Assembly (NCBI GenBank): GCA_964017125.1
Contig: OZ024903.1
Span: 109,498,863 to 109,562,862, forward strand
DNA from: Flabesymbios commensalis
Lineage: Eukaryota; Annelida; Polychaeta; Terebellida; Flabelligeridae
Length of the DNA: 64,000 nt
Direction: 5' to 3'
Made by a program: the position numbers and the translations under genes
Notes under the pieces: model-generated
Told to the model about the DNA's origin: nothing
What the model saw: only the letters and a program-made list of their open reading frames with translations
Databases searched by the model: none
In this document: piece by piece, positions 19,291-30,000 of the stretch
Position numbering within the stretch: position 1 is the stretch's first letter
Layout: the number at the start of each line of letters is the position of its first letter

Positions 19291-20080
19291 CAGAGTCGTG
19301 ATCAGGGGTGAAAGTGGTGTATGTCCAGTTAATAATAGTCCTGATGACGTCCTAATAATAGTCATGTTGACTCTTGGCTGGATGCATGGAAATACCCCTC
19401 TGGAGGGGGGGGGGGGGGTGCGGTGAATATGTTTTCCCAGGAAACACCAGACATCAAACTAGAGTTGTTTTAATGCTGGGCCAGCGTCGTAGACGGTGGA
19501 CCAACATTAGCTAGATATCTTTTGTATTGTGAGTAATTCACATAGGCCTACTAGATTAGCGGCGAGCGACGACATAATCCATTCAAGCACCACCCTCTTA
19601 CAACACTTCAGAATCAATGCTATACATTCCGGTCATGATTCATTGATAGAAAAAAGTGGGTCGGAATAAACACAATGTGGATTTCTAGGAAATCAATCAT
19701 ATAATGCTTATCACAAGGTCCAGCCCTTTCCAGCAAAAATGTTCTTATTTCAAGTTTCTTTCACTTTCATTAGAGTATAGGATTATGCTTAACTTCAAAA
19801 TAGTGGATGTGAAAGAAATTATAGGTTCATACTTATAAGATTTTAATTAAGATCTGGTGGTCTGAGGTCGAGCACGCTACTTCTCAGTCATGTTAGGCTC
19901 CCCTACATGTATCTAAAATGTGTGGAAAAGTGCAAAAATCATTTGACAAGGGCTGGACGTGTTTTAAAATCCCGCCTAAATAGGTGAGAAGGCGAAATAC
20001 TAAACGTCCTAGTTAGAAACAGCTGTTGGGCCAATGTTGTTTTAATGTTGGGCCATCCTTTCAGACAATGTATCGGTATC
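19291..20080. other. Intergenic with small repeat fragments
   Basis: Contains a G homopolymer near 19405-19420, family F fragments (19436-19512, 20020-20060) and a short reverse fragment of the SINE second promoter (about 19855-19912, GGTCTGAGGTCGAGCACGCT). No gene. Confidence 0.4.
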
Positions 20081-21119
<1,039 letters not shown>

Positions 21120-21357
21120 GTTTTAGATGTAATTGTTCTATCATGTTTTATGACAGGTCAATGAAATAGCTATTGTTAGCTAATGTTTTTCATTGTATAT
21201 ACTTATGAGACTATAAATAAATCTTTTCTGATCTTGATTACAACACTAATCATATATTAAGTGTATACAATGAAAAACATTAGCTAGCAATAGCTATTCC
21301 AACGTCTTGTCATAAAAAACATTATAGTACAATAACATTTCAAACAGGCAGTTCGGC
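21120..21357. repeat. Foldback element with arms of about 95 bp
   Basis: The left arm (about 21120-21212) contains AGCTAATGTTTTTCATTGTA. The right arm (about 21260-21357) contains the complement TACAATGAAAAACATTAGCT and a near-complement of the outer parts, with a spacer of about 45 bp. The arms differ at a number of sites, so it is not recent. Confidence 0.7.
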
Positions 21358-21492
21358 TTACTAGGTTTTACAGATACCGGGAGCTATGAGTGAAACTATA
21401 TACGTGCTGCCAGGTAAAACAAGATAAGGAACATGAAATATAAGGTGGACGAAGTGACGATTAGCAGGTGATAACAAAAATGATAAAGTCAT

Positions 21493-21813
21493 TCGGGTAA
21501 AAAATGAAATGAATCGGGCTTTAGGCCACCTTTGTGCACATATAGGCGAAACTGGGCCAGGAGAACCTCCTGAGGATGGTGAGATGATTGAGATGACACT
21601 GTCCTCCAGACACAGGATTCGAAATTCGAGCCCTGGCGGTCTGAGGCCGAGCACGCTACTTCTGGGTCACGGAGGCTCCCCACAATACTGACTTTCACAT
21701 GTGGAGGGGGAAGAAACATTTTTGTTTCTTTCAAACCGCCGAGACCGGGAACCGAGCCCCGAACTCTGGAGTGAAAGGCAACGGTGCTAACCACTACCCT
21801 AGGGCCCCCGCCC
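21493..21813 (-). mobile_element. Dimeric tRNA-type SINE, copy S2
   Basis: A minus-strand copy of the S1 family, flanked by AAGTCAT at 21486-21492 and 21814-21820. The head begins GGGCGGGGGCCCTAGGG. Box B-like sequences are present in both tRNA-like units. The tail is ATTTCATTTTTT. Confidence 0.85.
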
Positions 21814-21961
21814 AAGTCATGATAATGATAATGGTAAATAGAACATTTTTGCCAATGTCCTCGACGCCAGCCTAACATTACTATTTCACCTTCCCATGCA
21901 CTATAATAGCGTTACATAGCCCAATATTTTTTTTATATCAGCTATCAAAAGAATTCTTGGC

Positions 21962-22147
21962 CCATACTGGACTAATTCCGATCCACCGTCTACGACGTCA
22001 CCCAACAATGGTACAGTGCCTCATGCGTACTGGGTTTAAAGTGAGTCAGCCACCCCCCCCCCCCCCCCCCGATAGCATAATGATCGCATGATGATAGTAT
22101 GATGATAGTTTGATGATATATGATGATAGTATGATGATATATGATGA
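21962..22147. repeat. Family F fragment, C homopolymer and GATGATA tract
   Basis: An F fragment (21962-22035) is followed by a C run of about 18 and then irregular ATGATGATA repeats to 22147. Low complexity, no gene. Confidence 0.6.
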
Positions 22148-22180
22148 TTGCTCTGTGCGCTCCACACATATCACCTGGGC

Positions 22181-22288
22181 CCGCATTCTCGTACAAGTTA
22201 CGATATATCGTAGGCTTCTGATTGGTCGAGATGGCCATCTCGACCAATCAGAAGCCTACGATATATCGTAACTTGTACGAGAATACGG
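22181..22288. repeat. 108-bp palindrome, 100 bp of it perfect, without spacer
   Basis: The centre is ATGGCCAT at 22231-22238. Positions 22185-22284 are fully self-complementary, and the outer bases to 22181 and 22288 pair with one mismatch. Arm landmarks are TCTCGTACAAGTTACGATAT and CAATCAGAAGCCTACG. A single arm occurs at 19243. Confidence 0.95.
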
Positions 22289-22411
22289 CCACTGGTCACT
22301 GGACCTGCTAATTCATGTAACATTTCAAATCCCTATTTTGTTGCATACAGCTCTTGCAGCCATTTCGGCGCTATGAACTAATCGCACACATTGCTATTTC
22401 TGTCCTACCAG

Positions 22412-22601
22412 GTACTCATTTTTTCGCCTGAGTCAAGTGAAGCATGTGAGGGTAAAGTGCCTTGCCAAAAGACACAACGTCGAAATAATGTCCTAATATT
22501 AAAACAGGAGAAACATGATATTTCTCTGAAAATCCTGCACCAAGCGGGATTCGAAACCACACGCAAGCTCCGCGCTCTAGCCATTGCACCCCGTCTCTCT
22601 C
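22412..22601 (-). mobile_element. Second tRNA-derived SINE family, one copy
   Basis: Read on the minus strand, a tRNA-like head (about 22601-22540) has GGTGCAATGGCTAGAGCG and GTGGTTTCGAATCCCGC, resembling boxes A and B. Downstream lies the complement of GTAAAGTGCCTTGCC and ACACAACG, a phrase common in animal SINE bodies. No target duplication was found. Confidence 0.6.
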
Positions 22602-22885
22602 TATGATGATATCAGATATGTGACTCGATCTGCAAAATGAGTCTTAGTCGCTGATATAACTATTAGAGATGAGAACCCTTTAGGTGCTGAACGCGTCTAG
22701 AGTAGTTTTCATCATTTTTATTTGTCTTTAAAGCAAAAAAATGCATGAAAAATGAGCTTCAAATTTTCTAGATTACCATCTATTTCGCTTCGCGCCTCTG
22801 AGGTCGGTCCGCTCAAGATTTAAGCGTTTTGGACGTTTTATTGATTGATGGATGAATTGATTGATACGAATTTCATAAATTTAAT

Positions 22886-22953
22886 TACATTTCACCCACC
22901 TGAAGGTGTGGGTCGTGGTAGTGAGACACAACTTCAGGTGGGTGAAAAATTAA
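22886..22953. repeat. Family G hairpin, copy G4
   Basis: TTTCACCCACCTGAAGGTGT and ACAACTTCAGGTGGGTGAAA pair around GGTCGTGGTAGTGAGAC. This is the same hairpin family as near 2624, 11052 and 16902. Confidence 0.65.
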
Positions 22954-23213
22954 ACTGTATAACTTATCAGATCCTGTATCTATTATACAACCTTATATGT
23001 ATATATGACACAACTCTCCAGCATATTTAGCTTTAACTTTAACTGTATATTCCCGATTTTTTTATCGTGATTTTTACATTTCATGTATATTTCCTACTCA
23101 TTAGTGATTGTGATCATGCATGGTGTTTATTGCTCTTCTGTATGTATTAAAGCTATTGACCTCATGTGCGTTTCTGATTTTAGTTGTACCCCAGCTGCCT
23201 CTATCTCTGTAAT

Positions 23214-23834
23214 GAAATGGAATGAAATGAATGGGGGAAAATGAAAATGAAATGAATCGTGCTTTAGGCCACCTTTGTGCACATATAGGCTAAACTGGGC
23301 CAGGAGAACCTCCTGAGGATGGTGAGATGATTGAGATGACACTGTCCTCCAGACACAGGATTCGAAATTCGAGCCCTGGCGGTCTGAGGCCGAGCACGCT
23401 ACCTCTCGGTCACGGAGGCTCCCCACAATACTAACTTTCACACGTGGATGGGGAAGAAACAATTTTGTTTCTTTCAAACCGCCGAGACCGGGAACCGAAC
23501 CCCGGACTCTGGCGTGAAAGGCAGCGGTGCTAACCACTACCCTAGGGCCCCCGCCCAAAATGAATGGGGGCAGGAGAACTTCCTGAGGGTGGTGAGATGA
23601 ATGAGATGACACTGCCCTCCAGACACAGAATTCGAAATTCGAGCCCTGACGGTCTGAGGCTGAGCACACTACCTCTCGGGCACGGAGTTTTCCCACAATC
23701 TTGAATTTTTACGAGTGAGCGGGGAAAAAACATTTTGTTTCTTTGAAACTAAAAGGCCAGAGTGGGGTTCGACCCCGCCATCTGCGACTTTCCAAGCAGG
23801 CAGCTTTAACCACTGCACCATGCAGGGCCCCCGC
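23214..23834 (-). mobile_element. Dimeric SINE, copy S4, with a different tRNA-like head
   Basis: An older minus-strand copy split by S3. Its outer direct repeat CCTCTATCTCTGTAAT occurs at 23198-23213 and 23835-23850. The head (about 23834-23750) reads GCATGGTGCAGTGGTTAAAG and GGCGGGGTCGAACCCC, unlike the S1-S3 head. The opening GCGGGGGCCCT, the TTTCAAAGAAACAAAAT joint and the second unit are shared. It lacks the GTGCACAAAGGTGGCC part of the tail domain. Confidence 0.8.
23238..23558 (-). mobile_element. Dimeric tRNA-type SINE, copy S3, nested in S4 tail
   Basis: A minus-strand full-length copy flanked by AATGAATGGGGG at 23226-23237 and 23559-23570. The head begins GGGCGGGGGCCCTAGGG and both pol III-like units are present. 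The tail is of ATTTC and ATTTTC units. It interrupts the tail side of S4. Confidence 0.85.
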
Positions 23835-23944
23835 CCTCTATCTCTGTAATAAGCTTGGTGCTTTCTGGGTACAGATGTGTCCCGTTTTTTGTACACAGTG
23901 GACTCCATAGGACTGGCAATCGTTGACCATCGGTATACTATGCT

Positions 23945-24596
23945 CACTAGGCCTTCAGTATCGCTGCCCGGCATTGTCATGTGCAGAGTGTCATGTGCAG
24001 AGTTGTCTTCAGCAGTGTACATGTACACGTGTACTATATACGGGTGTGATCTCTCTGCAGTAGCTTATTGTGTAGGCCTATGGGTGTAAGGTGAAGGCAA
24101 TGTTTTTCTTGGGGTCCAAAACAATTAACCCTATTATGAGTATTTAAACCACTCCAATCGATACAAAAACCCGCTAGTTATGTTAAGTAATAAACACTAT
24201 TAATCAACAAAAAACTAATATTCAGATATATGTATATTTACATACACAGAGATCATAAAACTCACGACATATCCATCCACAGTTTTGGGGGAAACTATCC
24301 ATTTACAGAATCCAAAACGCACATGTTATCTCTCGGCGAGACGATTTTGTTTTTAAAAAAGTAGCAAACTACATCGTCTTGTTTTCGAAAAAACTGATCG
24401 CCGAGCGAAAACATGTAATTTTTGGATTTATAATGAGGTATAAATGGATAGTTTCCCCCGTCACCTTCCACCCATATACTATATCTACTGCAGAGAGATC
24501 ACTCCCGTTGATAGTACACGTGTACATGTACATTGCAGGTTTACACACAACTCTGCACGGGACAATGCTGGTCAGCGATACTGAAGGCCTAGTGAC
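23945..24596. mobile_element. Long foldback element with nested inner hairpin
   Basis: Outer arms: CTCACTAGGCCTTCAGTATC at about 23943 pairs with GATACTGAAGGCCTAGTG at about 24580-24597, and the pairing continues to about 24065 and 24478. Inner arms: GGGGGAAACTATCCATTTAC at about 24286 pairs with the complement ending at about 24463. An unpaired stretch of about 200 bp lies on the left side. No coding capacity. Confidence 0.65.
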
Positions 24597-24598
24597 TA

Positions 24599-24707
24599 CC
24601 CAGCAAACACAAGACATTGACCCAATGTTGTTTTAATGTTGACCCGCCGTCTCCGACGTCGGCCCAACATTAAAACAACATTGGGTCAATCTTTTGTGTT
24701 TGCTGGG
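24599..24707. mobile_element. Foldback family F, canonical copy F2
   Basis: A 109-bp near-palindrome with ends CCCAGCAAACAC and GTGTTTGCTGGG, flanked by TA at 24597-24598 and 24708-24709. The arms contain TTGACCCAATGTTGTTTTAA and its complement around CCGTCTCCGACGTCGG. The TA duplication points to a Tc1/mariner-like mobiliser (inference). Confidence 0.75.
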
Positions 24708-24709
24708 TA

Positions 24710-25572
24710 TGCTATCCTCTCAGTGTTGAGTGGTCGTCCAACACTCGTTGTAATCGTTATAGAAAAGTTAGGCAATCGTTGTGCACGCTAGGAATTCGGT
24801 AGCCGGTCGTTTACTATATTACATATAAATTATAATATAATTATAACAGGGTTCACCACAGTGCCGGAAATGCCGGCTGCACGACCGGATGAAGTCTTGA
24901 AAAAAAAAAAAAAAAAAATTCAATTTCGTTTTGTGGTGTCCTTCCATTTGCGTTTTAAAGATGGATAACTGACAGTGACTGATTTTGTAAATTATTAGCT
25001 TTTAGATAGATCTATTACTTAGTGGGCAACCACACATGCTGCAAATTTTATGCAGCAGTGTAAGGGTAAAGCTGCCGCGCGGGCCAAGTTAATATTTTTG
25101 AGAGAACAACCAGATGATTTTTTTTTCTGTGGGGAACCCTGATTATAAGTATAATTGTAAATTATAATATACATACGTACTTCCTGGCGACCACTATATA
25201 AGAGTGATATGTGATAACAAACGAAACAGGACTTGCTTAAAAAGGAAATTCACCTAAAACAACAGTTTTACAACAAAAATATGCGCAATGCGTGATAACT
25301 GTAAATACCGCGATATGTATCACATTTACACACTACGCTACGTGTTCAAACATCAAGATTTGCTAATGCTTGGTCTCAAATTAAAAAAGAGTATTTTTCA
25401 TTCACTTGAAGTTGTGAAGTTTTTCATTCGTTTTATTATGTTTAAATCACTGTCATTGGGAGTGAAATGAGGGTTTAAACATCAAGATTTGCTATGGTCT
25501 CAAACTAGTATTTTCCAGGAGCTTGGCAGGAAAAGGGTTATGTTTTGCGGGGTTGTAGTCAAAATAATTGAT
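24710..25572. other. Intergenic sequence up to the assembly gap
   Basis: No gene. It contains an A-rich run near 24900 and, at 25386-25420, a weak family G relative (TTTTTCATTCACTTGAAGTT). It does not resemble the satellite on the far side of the gap. Confidence 0.4.
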
Positions 25573-25772
25573 NNNNNNNNNNNNNNNNNNNNNNNNNNNN
25601 NNNNNNNNNNNNNNNNNNNNNNNNNNNNNNNNNNNNNNNNNNNNNNNNNNNNNNNNNNNNNNNNNNNNNNNNNNNNNNNNNNNNNNNNNNNNNNNNNNNN
25701 NNNNNNNNNNNNNNNNNNNNNNNNNNNNNNNNNNNNNNNNNNNNNNNNNNNNNNNNNNNNNNNNNNNNNNNN
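25573..25772. other. Assembly gap of 200 N
   Basis: Exactly 200 undetermined bases. The round size suggests a placeholder. The left border of the satellite array lies inside it, so the array's true length is unknown. Confidence 0.99.
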
Positions 25773-26522
25773 CCTTTTTTATTTTGTATTTTGAAAGAGA
25801 ACAGCAGGATGGTTAAAATGATATATAGGGTTATTTACATTTCCCCATTTTAGGAGTGCTGGGAGGCCTGGGCGTATGGGTCATAATACATGTAAGTCTA
25901 TGGGACGGGTATTATGTGTGGTGAGACGTTAAGGCCATAGTTCCAGAAAACACATTTTCGCGCCTGTGGGATGTTTTATTGCCACTAGACCATTAATTTT
26001 GCTCATTTATTATCACCAGGCAGCCAATTCAGCGAAAAAATATAATATAGACATGTTTTCTAGCGAATTTAACGAAACTAATTTGATAATGTTCAATTAT
26101 GGCCCATATACCAAGCATTCGTCCATATAGCACTGAAACAGTTGTAAGTTCAACTTGGTTCTTCCACTTCCCCGCATTGCTTTTCTTGTCCTTTGGTATT
26201 TATACCTCTTTTGTTTGTGTGTATAATGTCCGTACATCACTATTCTGAAGAAATAAAATCATTCATTGTCTAATTTCAAGACGAGTCCCTGAAAAAATAG
26301 ACAATTCCATACAGATGCTTCATGAAAATGGAAAATTATGTTGTAATATCGAAAAACAGGCCATTTCTCGAGATCTAGTAAAAAACAGGGGAATTTCATT
26401 TTGCGTTTGTGTGCCTTCTGCTCATCAGAATTGGACAAGGTTTTCTTTTTCGATTCAGAATAGAATGTATTTTCCAGATCACTTGAAAAAAAATATTCCA
26501 TAAACACGCTTATTTCCCTTAA

Positions 26523-27011
26523 GGTCTCACCACACAAATTCATTCGCGCATATCATTATAAAGTTTAAGAATAAGAAAGTTAGTCTCTTTTTAAAAATTG
26601 TCGCTCTTTGCAGCAGCTCCTGTGGTGATTATTACGAAAATATCATTTTGATACCAATTTAAATCGATTCTGTGATGTTTTGTTGTAGCAAAAGCATCGA
26701 AATTATACAAGATAGATCTAACAGGAAGTCCTTGCGCTGGCTGTAACAAGGCTCTTCTAAAAAACGAGGTCAATTTTTTTCTAGGTCGCCCGGGGGAGAG
26801 TGGGGCAAGAGCTTATTCTAGGCTAAAATAGCAGAAAAGCAAGCAGATTCACATACCTTTTTTATTTTGTATTTTGAAAGAGAACAGCAGGATGGTTAAA
26901 ATGATATATAGGGTTATTTACATTTCCCCATTTTAGGAGTGCTGGGAGGCCTGGGCGTATGGGTCATAATACATGTAAGTCTATGGGACGGGTATTATGT
27001 GTGGTGAGACG
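26523..27011. mobile_element. MITE-like insert M, first complete copy in the array
   Basis: A 489-bp segment flanked by TTAA at 26519-26522 and 27012-27015. The ends GGTCTCACCACACA and TGTGTGGTGAGACG are inverted copies with one mismatch over 14 bases. Contents include GCCCGGGGGAGAGTGGGGC and a 60-codon minus-strand frame without motifs. TTAA flank plus short inverted ends fit a piggyBac-type non-autonomous element (inference). Further copies start at 27607, then every 1084 bp to 33027, and from 34702 every 1084 bp to 56382. Confidence 0.75.
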
Positions 27012-30000
27012 TTAAGGCCATAGTTCCAGAAAACACATTTTCGCGCCTGTGGGATGTTTTATTGCCACTAGACCATTAATTTTGCTCATTTATTATCACC
27101 AGGCAGCCAATTCAGCGAAAAAATATAATATAGACATGTTTTCTAGCGAATTTAACGAAACTAATTTGATAATGTTCAATTATGGCCCATATACCAAGCA
27201 TTCGTCCATATAGCACTGAAACAGTTGTAAGTTCAACTTGGTTCTTCCACTTCCCCGCATTGCTTTTCTTGTCCTTTGGTATTTATACCTCTTTTGTTTG
27301 TGTGTATAATGTCCGTACATCACTATTCTGAAGAAATAAAATCATTCATTGTCTAATTTCAAGACGAGTCCCTGAAAAAATAGACAATTCCATACAGATG
27401 CTTCATGAAAATGGAAAATTATGTTGTAATATCGAAAAACAGGCCATTTCTCGAGATCTAGTAAAAAACAGGGGAATTTCATTTTGCGTTTGTGTGCCTT
27501 CTGCTCATCAGAATTGGACAAGGTTTTCTTTTTCGATTTCAGAATAGAATGTATTTTCCAGATCACTTGAAAAAAAATATTCCATAAACACGCTTATTTC
27601 CCTTAAGGTCTCACCACACAAATTCATTCGCGCATATCATTATAAAGTTTAAGAATAAGAAAGTTAGTCTCTTTTTAAAAATTGTCGCTCTTTGCAGCAG
27701 CTCCTGTGGTGATTATTACGAAAATATCATTTTGATACCAATTTAAATCGATTCTGTGATGTTTTGTTGTAGCAAAAGCATCGAAATTATACAAGATAGA
27801 TCTAACAGGAAGTCCTTGCGCTGGCTGTAACAAGGCTCTTCTAAAAAACGAGGTCAATTTTTTTCTAGGTCGCCCGGGGGAGAGTGGGGCAAGAGCTTAT
27901 TCTAGGCTAAAATAGCAGAAAAGCAAGCAGATTCACATACCTTTTTTATTTTGTATTTTGAAAGAGAACAGCAGGATGGTTAAAATGATATATAGGGTTA
28001 TTTACATTTCCCCATTTTAGGAGTGCTGGGAGGCCTGGGCGTATGGGTCATAATACATGTAAGTCTATGGGACGGGTATTATGTGTGGTGAGACGTTAAG
28101 GCCATAGTTCCAGAAAACACATTTTCGCGCCTGTGGGATGTTTTATTGCCACTAGACCATTAATTTTGCTCATTTATTATCACCAGGCAGCCAATTCAGC
28201 GAAAAAATATAATATAGACATGTTTTCTAGCGAATTTAACGAAACTAATTTGATAATGTTCAATTATGGCCCATATACCAAGCATTCGTCCATATAGCAC
28301 TGAAACAGTTGTAAGTTCAACTTGGTTCTTCCACTTCCCCGCATTGCTTTTCTTGTCCTTTGGTATTTATACCTCTTTTGTTTGTGTGTATAATGTCCGT
28401 ACATCACTATTCTGAAGAAATAAAATCATTCATTGTCTAATTTCAAGACGAGTCCCTGAAAAAATAGACAATTCCATACAGATGCTTCATGAAAATGGAA
28501 AATTATGTTGTAATATCGAAAAACAGGCCATTTCTCGAGATCTAGTAAAAAACAGGGGAATTTCATTTTGCGTTTGTGTGCCTTCTGCTCATCAGAATTG
28601 GACAAGGTTTTCTTTTTCGATTTCAGAATAGAATGTATTTTCCAGATCACTTGAAAAAAAATATTCCATAAACACGCTTATTTCCCTTAAGGTCTCACCA
28701 CACAAATTCATTCGCGCATATCATTATAAAGTTTAAGAATAAGAAAGTTAGTCTCTTTTTAAAAATTGTCGCTCTTTGCAGCAGCTCCTGTGGTGATTAT
28801 TACGAAAATATCATTTTGATACCAATTTAAATCGATTCTGTGATGTTTTGTTGTAGCAAAAGCATCGAAATTATACAAGATAGATCTAACAGGAAGTCCT
28901 TGCGCTGGCTGTAACAAGGCTCTTCTAAAAAACGAGGTCAATTTTTTTCTAGGTCGCCCGGGGGAGAGTGGGGCAAGAGCTTATTCTAGGCTAAAATAGC
29001 AGAAAAGCAAGCAGATTCACATACCTTTTTTATTTTGTATTTTGAAAGAGAACAGCAGGATGGTTAAAATGATATATAGGGTTATTTACATTTCCCCATT
29101 TTAGGAGTGCTGGGAGGCCTGGGCGTATGGGTCATAATACATGTAAGTCTATGGGACGGGTATTATGTGTGGTGAGACGTTAAGGCCATAGTTCCAGAAA
29201 ACACATTTTCGCGCCTGTGGGATGTTTTATTGCCACTAGACCATTAATTTTGCTCATTTATTATCACCAGGCAGCCAATTCAGCGAAAAAATATAATATA
29301 GACATGTTTTCTAGCGAATTTAACGAAACTAATTTGATAATGTTCAATTATGGCCCATATACCAAGCATTCGTCCATATAGCACTGAAACAGTTGTAAGT
29401 TCAACTTGGTTCTTCCACTTCCCCGCATTGCTTTTCTTGTCCTTTGGTATTTATACCTCTTTTGTTTGTGTGTATAATGTCCGTACATCACTATTCTGAA
29501 GAAATAAAATCATTCATTGTCTAATTTCAAGACGAGTCCCTGAAAAAATAGACAATTCCATACAGATGCTTCATGAAAATGGAAAATTATGTTGTAATAT
29601 CGAAAAACAGGCCATTTCTCGAGATCTAGTAAAAAACAGGGGAATTTCATTTTGCGTTTGTGTGCCTTCTGCTCATCAGAATTGGACAAGGTTTTCTTTT
29701 TCGATTTCAGAATAGAATGTATTTTCCAGATCACTTGAAAAAAAATATTCCATAAACACGCTTATTTCCCTTAAGGTCTCACCACACAAATTCATTCGCG
29801 CATATCATTATAAAGTTTAAGAATAAGAAAGTTAGTCTCTTTTTAAAAATTGTCGCTCTTTGCAGCAGCTCCTGTGGTGATTATTACGAAAATATCATTT
29901 TGATACCAATTTAAATCGATTCTGTGATGTTTTGTTGTAGCAAAAGCATCGAAATTATACAAGATAGATCTAACAGGAAGTCCTTGCGCTGGCTGTAACA

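Noticed and set aside
21361-21878. Reading frames with SVPGLGGLKETK and similar phrases, also near 23127-24028
   Set aside because: They are translations of SINE copies S2-S4 and recur only because the SINE recurs.
27342-27857. The 74- and 60-codon minus-strand frames repeated in every satellite unit
   Set aside because: They are copied with the array, lack motifs, and one is altered by the only indel in the array. Nothing but repetition preserves them.
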